Shown: piece after piece, positions 62,019 through 64,000 of the stretch
How positions within the stretch are numbered: position 1 is the stretch's first letter
How the letters are laid out: each line of letters begins with the position of its first letter
Origin: CAZCPB01 sp044223975
GTDB taxonomy: Bacteria; Planctomycetota; Phycisphaerae; Phycisphaerales; UBA1924
Direction of reading: 5' to 3'
Assembly: GCA_044223975.1 (NCBI GenBank)
Contig: JBGALI010000006.1
Location: forward strand, 62,001 to 126,000
Length of the DNA: 64,000 nt
Translations under genes and position numbers: made by a program
Notes under the pieces: generated by a model
Database searches by the model: none
What the model saw: the letters and a program-made list of their open reading frames with translations, nothing else
What the model was told of the DNA's origin: nothing

Positions 62019-62522
62019 ATGATGCATCCGGCCCGCCTGGAAGACGACGCCCTGCTGGCCCAGTGCCGCGTCGGAAAAACGCGCTCGTCGGGTCCCGGCG
62101 GGCAGCACCGCAACAAGGTCGAGACCAAGGTGGTGCTGACGCACGAGCCCACCGGCCTGTTGGCGCAGGCGGGCGAGCGCCGCAGCGCCGTGGAAAACCA
62201 GCACGTCGCGGTCTTCCGCCTGCGCCTGGCGCTGGCCGTTCAGGTTCGGTGCCCGGTCCCGGCCGGAGAATGCCGTAGCGAGCTCTGGCTCGAGCGGTGC
62301 AAGGGCGGACGCATCGCGTGCAACCCCGAGCACCGGGACTTCCCGTCCATGCTCGCCGAGGCGCTCGACGTGCTGACCGCCTGCAAGCTGGACCCCGGAA
62401 AGGCCGGGCTTCGCCTGGGGTGCTCGGCAAGCCAGCTCGTGAAGCTGCTCAAGGATCACCCGCACGCGTTCGAGCGTTGGAACCGCGAGCGCGTGGAGCG
62501 TGGCCTCCGCCCGCTGCGATAG
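62019..62522 (+). CDS. peptide chain release factor-like protein (GGQ domain)
   Basis: 167 residues. The GGQ motif (RSSGPGGQHRNKVET, Gly27-Gly28-Gln29) is that of class I release factors and ArfB/ICT1-like rescue factors, which hydrolyse peptidyl-tRNA on the ribosome. It lacks the codon-recognition domain. The C-terminal part is helical and Arg-rich, without the long Lys tail of ArfB. It may be a rescue factor or an inactive relative. Starts at ATG 62019 (or 62022). Confidence 0.85.
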   Translation: MMHPARLEDDALLAQCRVGKTRSSGPGGQHRNKVETKVVLTHEPTGLLAQAGERRSAVENQHVAVFRLRLALAVQVRCPVPAGECRSELWLERCKGGRIACNPEHRDFPSMLAEALDVLTACKLDPGKAGLRLGCSASQLVKLLKDHPHAFERWNRERVERGLRPLR

Positions 62523-62538
62523 GCCCCGATGTCCATGA

Positions 62539-62569
62539 GAAAAAGCCGGCCCACAGACGGAGACCGGCT
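62539..62569 (-). terminator. terminator of the first PEP-CTERM gene
   Basis: On the minus strand AGCCGG (62564-62569 side) pairs with CCGGCT, followed by TTTTTCTC. It lies about 55 bases past the stop at 62624. Confidence 0.6.
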
Positions 62570-62586
62570 CTCTCTCCAAGCGTGTG

Positions 62587-62615
62587 CGTCCCCCCGGATA
62601 GCCGGGGGCGACGCG
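62587..62615. repeat. GC-rich hairpin before the terminator
   Basis: GCGTCCCCCCGG and CCGGGGGCGACGC form a stem with an ATAG loop, just past the PEP-CTERM stop. It may be a second transcript end or a stabilising hairpin. Confidence 0.4.
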
Positions 62616-62623
62616 AGATCTGT

Positions 62624-63382
62624 TCAGCGACGACGACGCGCGGCAACCAAGCCCGCGAGCGTCACCACGGCGCCGACTCCCGGCGTCGGGACCGCTTCCC
62701 ACCCGAAGTTGCCGATGGGCCCTGCACCGCCCGACTGAATCGTCCCGCCCGGGTTGTTCGAGAGGAACGAGCCGGCGCTGGTCGTACGGAAGTACATGTC
62801 CTGGCTCGAGCCCACCGCGGGAGGATTGAAAACTCCCTGGCCGAGGTTGTTAAGCTCGGCCACGCCGGCGCCCGTGCTGCCGCCGTTGTTGTCGAACATG
62901 ATGCCCGCCCACACCTTCTCGGGCACCGCGACCGAGGGGATGGTGACGGAGAACAACGAAACGCTGCCTGGCCCGAAGGTCATCGTGGTGGTCGTAAGAC
63001 CGGTGATGAGCGTGCCGGGCTGCCCCCCGTTGTCGTCGGCGTACAGGCGGATGCGCGCCCGCGCGCTCACGTTTGAGGCGTTGAGGCTCGACACGCTGAA
63101 GGTCAGGCGAGTCAGGCCCGAGTGTGCCCCGTTGAGCGTCAGGTCGTCCGCGACCATGCGCGTCATCACGTTACCGCTGAGGTTCGAGGCACCGCCGTTG
63201 GTGTTCACCGAACCCGTGAAGGTATCGACGTTGGAATAGAACGCGTTGGGGCTGGCTCTCCCGGCGAACGAAGCGTCCCCCACGCTGAACGATTGGACGA
63301 GTTCCGGCGTGACAATGATGTCCGCCGCGGCCGCCCCCGCCAACGCCATCGCAACACCCGTCGCACACAGTTTGAACACCAT
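62624..63382 (-). CDS. PEP-CTERM-type sorting protein
   Basis: 252 residues. Signal peptide MVFKLCATGVAMALAGAAAA, a beta-rich body with many Asn/Gly/Ser/Thr (ASNLSGNVMTRMVADDLTLN) and the sorting tail VPTPGVGAVVTLAGLVAARR plus two Arg. Comparable to the proteins at 21222 and at the window end. The ATG at 63382 follows GGAGGGAGTGACC, a good ribosome site. Probably attached at the cell surface via an exosortase-like system. Confidence 0.88.
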   Translation of the reverse strand: MVFKLCATGVAMALAGAAAADIIVTPELVQSFSVGDASFAGRASPNAFYSNVDTFTGSVNTNGGASNLSGNVMTRMVADDLTLNGAHSGLTRLTFSVSSLNASNVSARARIRLYADDNGGQPGTLITGLTTTTMTFGPGSVSLFSVTIPSVAVPEKVWAGIMFDNNGGSTGAGVAELNNLGQGVFNPPAVGSSQDMYFRTTSAGSFLSNNPGGTIQSGGAGPIGNFGWEAVPTPGVGAVVTLAGLVAARRRR

Positions 63383-63845
63383 GGTCACTCCCTCCGCTGC
63401 GCGGAAGTTCCTCAAACCCCACCGGGCGCGCAACCACGTCCGCCCGGGGCTGACACCCCAAGTCCGATCACGCGGCAGGAGCCGGTAACACGTCGGCGTC
63501 CCTGAAAGGGCGCCCTTGCGAGGGGTATTTTCAGACCCCGTGGGGAAGATGCGCCCGAACCTGGGGAGTTACCACCAAAACCGTGCAAATAATCACGCAA
63601 CCCAGGGCGCGCCCGGGGCAGTCTTTCCGGACGACGGCCAGGACGACCCGCGTGCACGCTCTGCTGGAGGAGCGGCCATGGCAGCGAAAACCACGTCCGC
63701 CCCTTGTGTTGAAACCTGGGCACCCGGTCGCACGCCCGGACGGCATGAACTCCAAAAAACGAACAGGCCCCGGCGTGTGCCGGGGCCTGCTTGGGTCAGT
63801 TCGTTCGTTCACCTCGAACGGAAGGAAGCAATGAATTGCATGCAA
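63383..63845. other. intergenic region between two PEP-CTERM genes
   Basis: 463 bases. The right part holds the terminator at 63753-63789. The middle is AT-richer than its surroundings (CAAATAATCACG near 63585) and may contain the promoter of the gene at 62624, but no clear pair of boxes could be defined. Confidence 0.4.
63753..63789 (-). terminator. terminator of the last PEP-CTERM gene
   Basis: CAGGCCCCGGC and GCCGGGGCCTG form a perfect 11-base-pair stem with a four-base loop; on the minus strand it is followed by TTCGTTTTTT. Confidence 0.85.
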
Positions 63846-64000
63846 TCAGGCGCGACGACGACGGGCCGCGACGAGGCCACCGAGGCCGAGGATGGCGATC
63901 GAACCGGGGGCCGGGGCGATCTCGTAGTAGTAGTTGGCGACCGGAGCGCCGGCGAAGGGCGAAACGCGGATAGCGCCGGCGGGGTTCGCCACAAAGTTCG
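63846..64000 (-). CDS. PEP-CTERM-type sorting protein, C-terminal part
   Basis: The final 50 or so residues of a gene whose start lies beyond the window. It ends in NYYYEIAPAPGSIAILGLGG and LVAARRRRA, with stop TGA at 63846-63848. This is the same PxPG, hydrophobic, Arg-cluster tail as in the two other proteins. The terminator at 63753-63789 is its own. Confidence 0.85.
   Translation of the reverse strand, partial: NFVANPAGAIRVSPFAGAPVANYYYEIAPAPGSIAILGLGGLVAARRRRA

Overview
This 64 kb window is a GC-rich bacterial chromosome segment, most likely from a planctomycete of the class Phycisphaerae. The evidence is the gene repertoire and style. There are prepilin-like secreted proteins, PEP-CTERM-type sorting tails of the form P(A/T)PGxxAxxGxxGLxAARRRR on three proteins, and CxADFNADGF/DFDxF dockerin-like calcium-binding tails on two secreted proteins. 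There are also several small membrane proteins with a CGYxxxGL...CPECG zinc ribbon, and a free-standing four-helix-bundle (23S rRNA intervening-sequence-type) protein. No rRNA, tRNA, CRISPR array, prophage or classical insertion sequence was seen.

Layout. 0-5 kb: tail of a GspB/GspC-like protein, a pseudopilin, a repeat-flanked four-helix-bundle cassette, ridA, a curious four-repeat protein with double-glycine motifs, and a sterol-desaturase-family protein. 5-15 kb: membrane proteins, putA (proline catabolism), divergent ribF-nrnA, a GT4 glycosyltransferase, a GH15 glucoamylase/trehalase. 15-22 kb: fliN, a HEAT-repeat exported protein, an HTH-receiver regulator, a large dockerin-tailed secreted protein and a PEP-CTERM protein. 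22-31 kb: divergent proC/accA, a DksA-like protein with lspA, an exported-domain/TPR membrane protein, cupin, MBL hydrolase, DinB-like protein, rpsL-rpsG with a strong terminator. 31-41 kb: GNAT, metallophosphoesterase, recJ, a HAF-repeat/dockerin protein, PduO-type adenosyltransferase, SpoIIE-type phosphatase, asnS bracketed by zinc-ribbon membrane proteins. 41-53 kb: modular GH29 fucosidase, a TetR/AhpD-like/MFS locus with a clear operator, Fpg-like glycosylase, two tandem HExxH proteins, nnrE, GT2. 53-64 kb: thioredoxin-like protein, TonB-like transducer, rsmE, a prenyltransferase-fold protein, CtpA-type S41 protease, tsaD, a release-factor-like protein and two PEP-CTERM genes.

Most genes are housekeeping or cell-envelope functions in short operons; convergent pairs are packed tightly (nrnA/GT4 and MBL/dinB touch or nearly touch). 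Two genome-level patterns stand out. First, short tandem repeats of 7-8 bases (GGTGAGAC, GATGTCG, GGCAGTG, AGTGACGG) recur at five sites. They occur as inverted arms around the four-helix-bundle gene, as a hairpin filling the gap between two convergent genes, and as in-frame insertions inside asnS and (twice) putA. This looks like a family of small palindromic mobile elements, possibly connected with the four-helix-bundle protein. Second, about ten genes without a Shine-Dalgarno site have a TAnnnT hexamer 5-8 bases before the start codon, which predicts leaderless transcripts.
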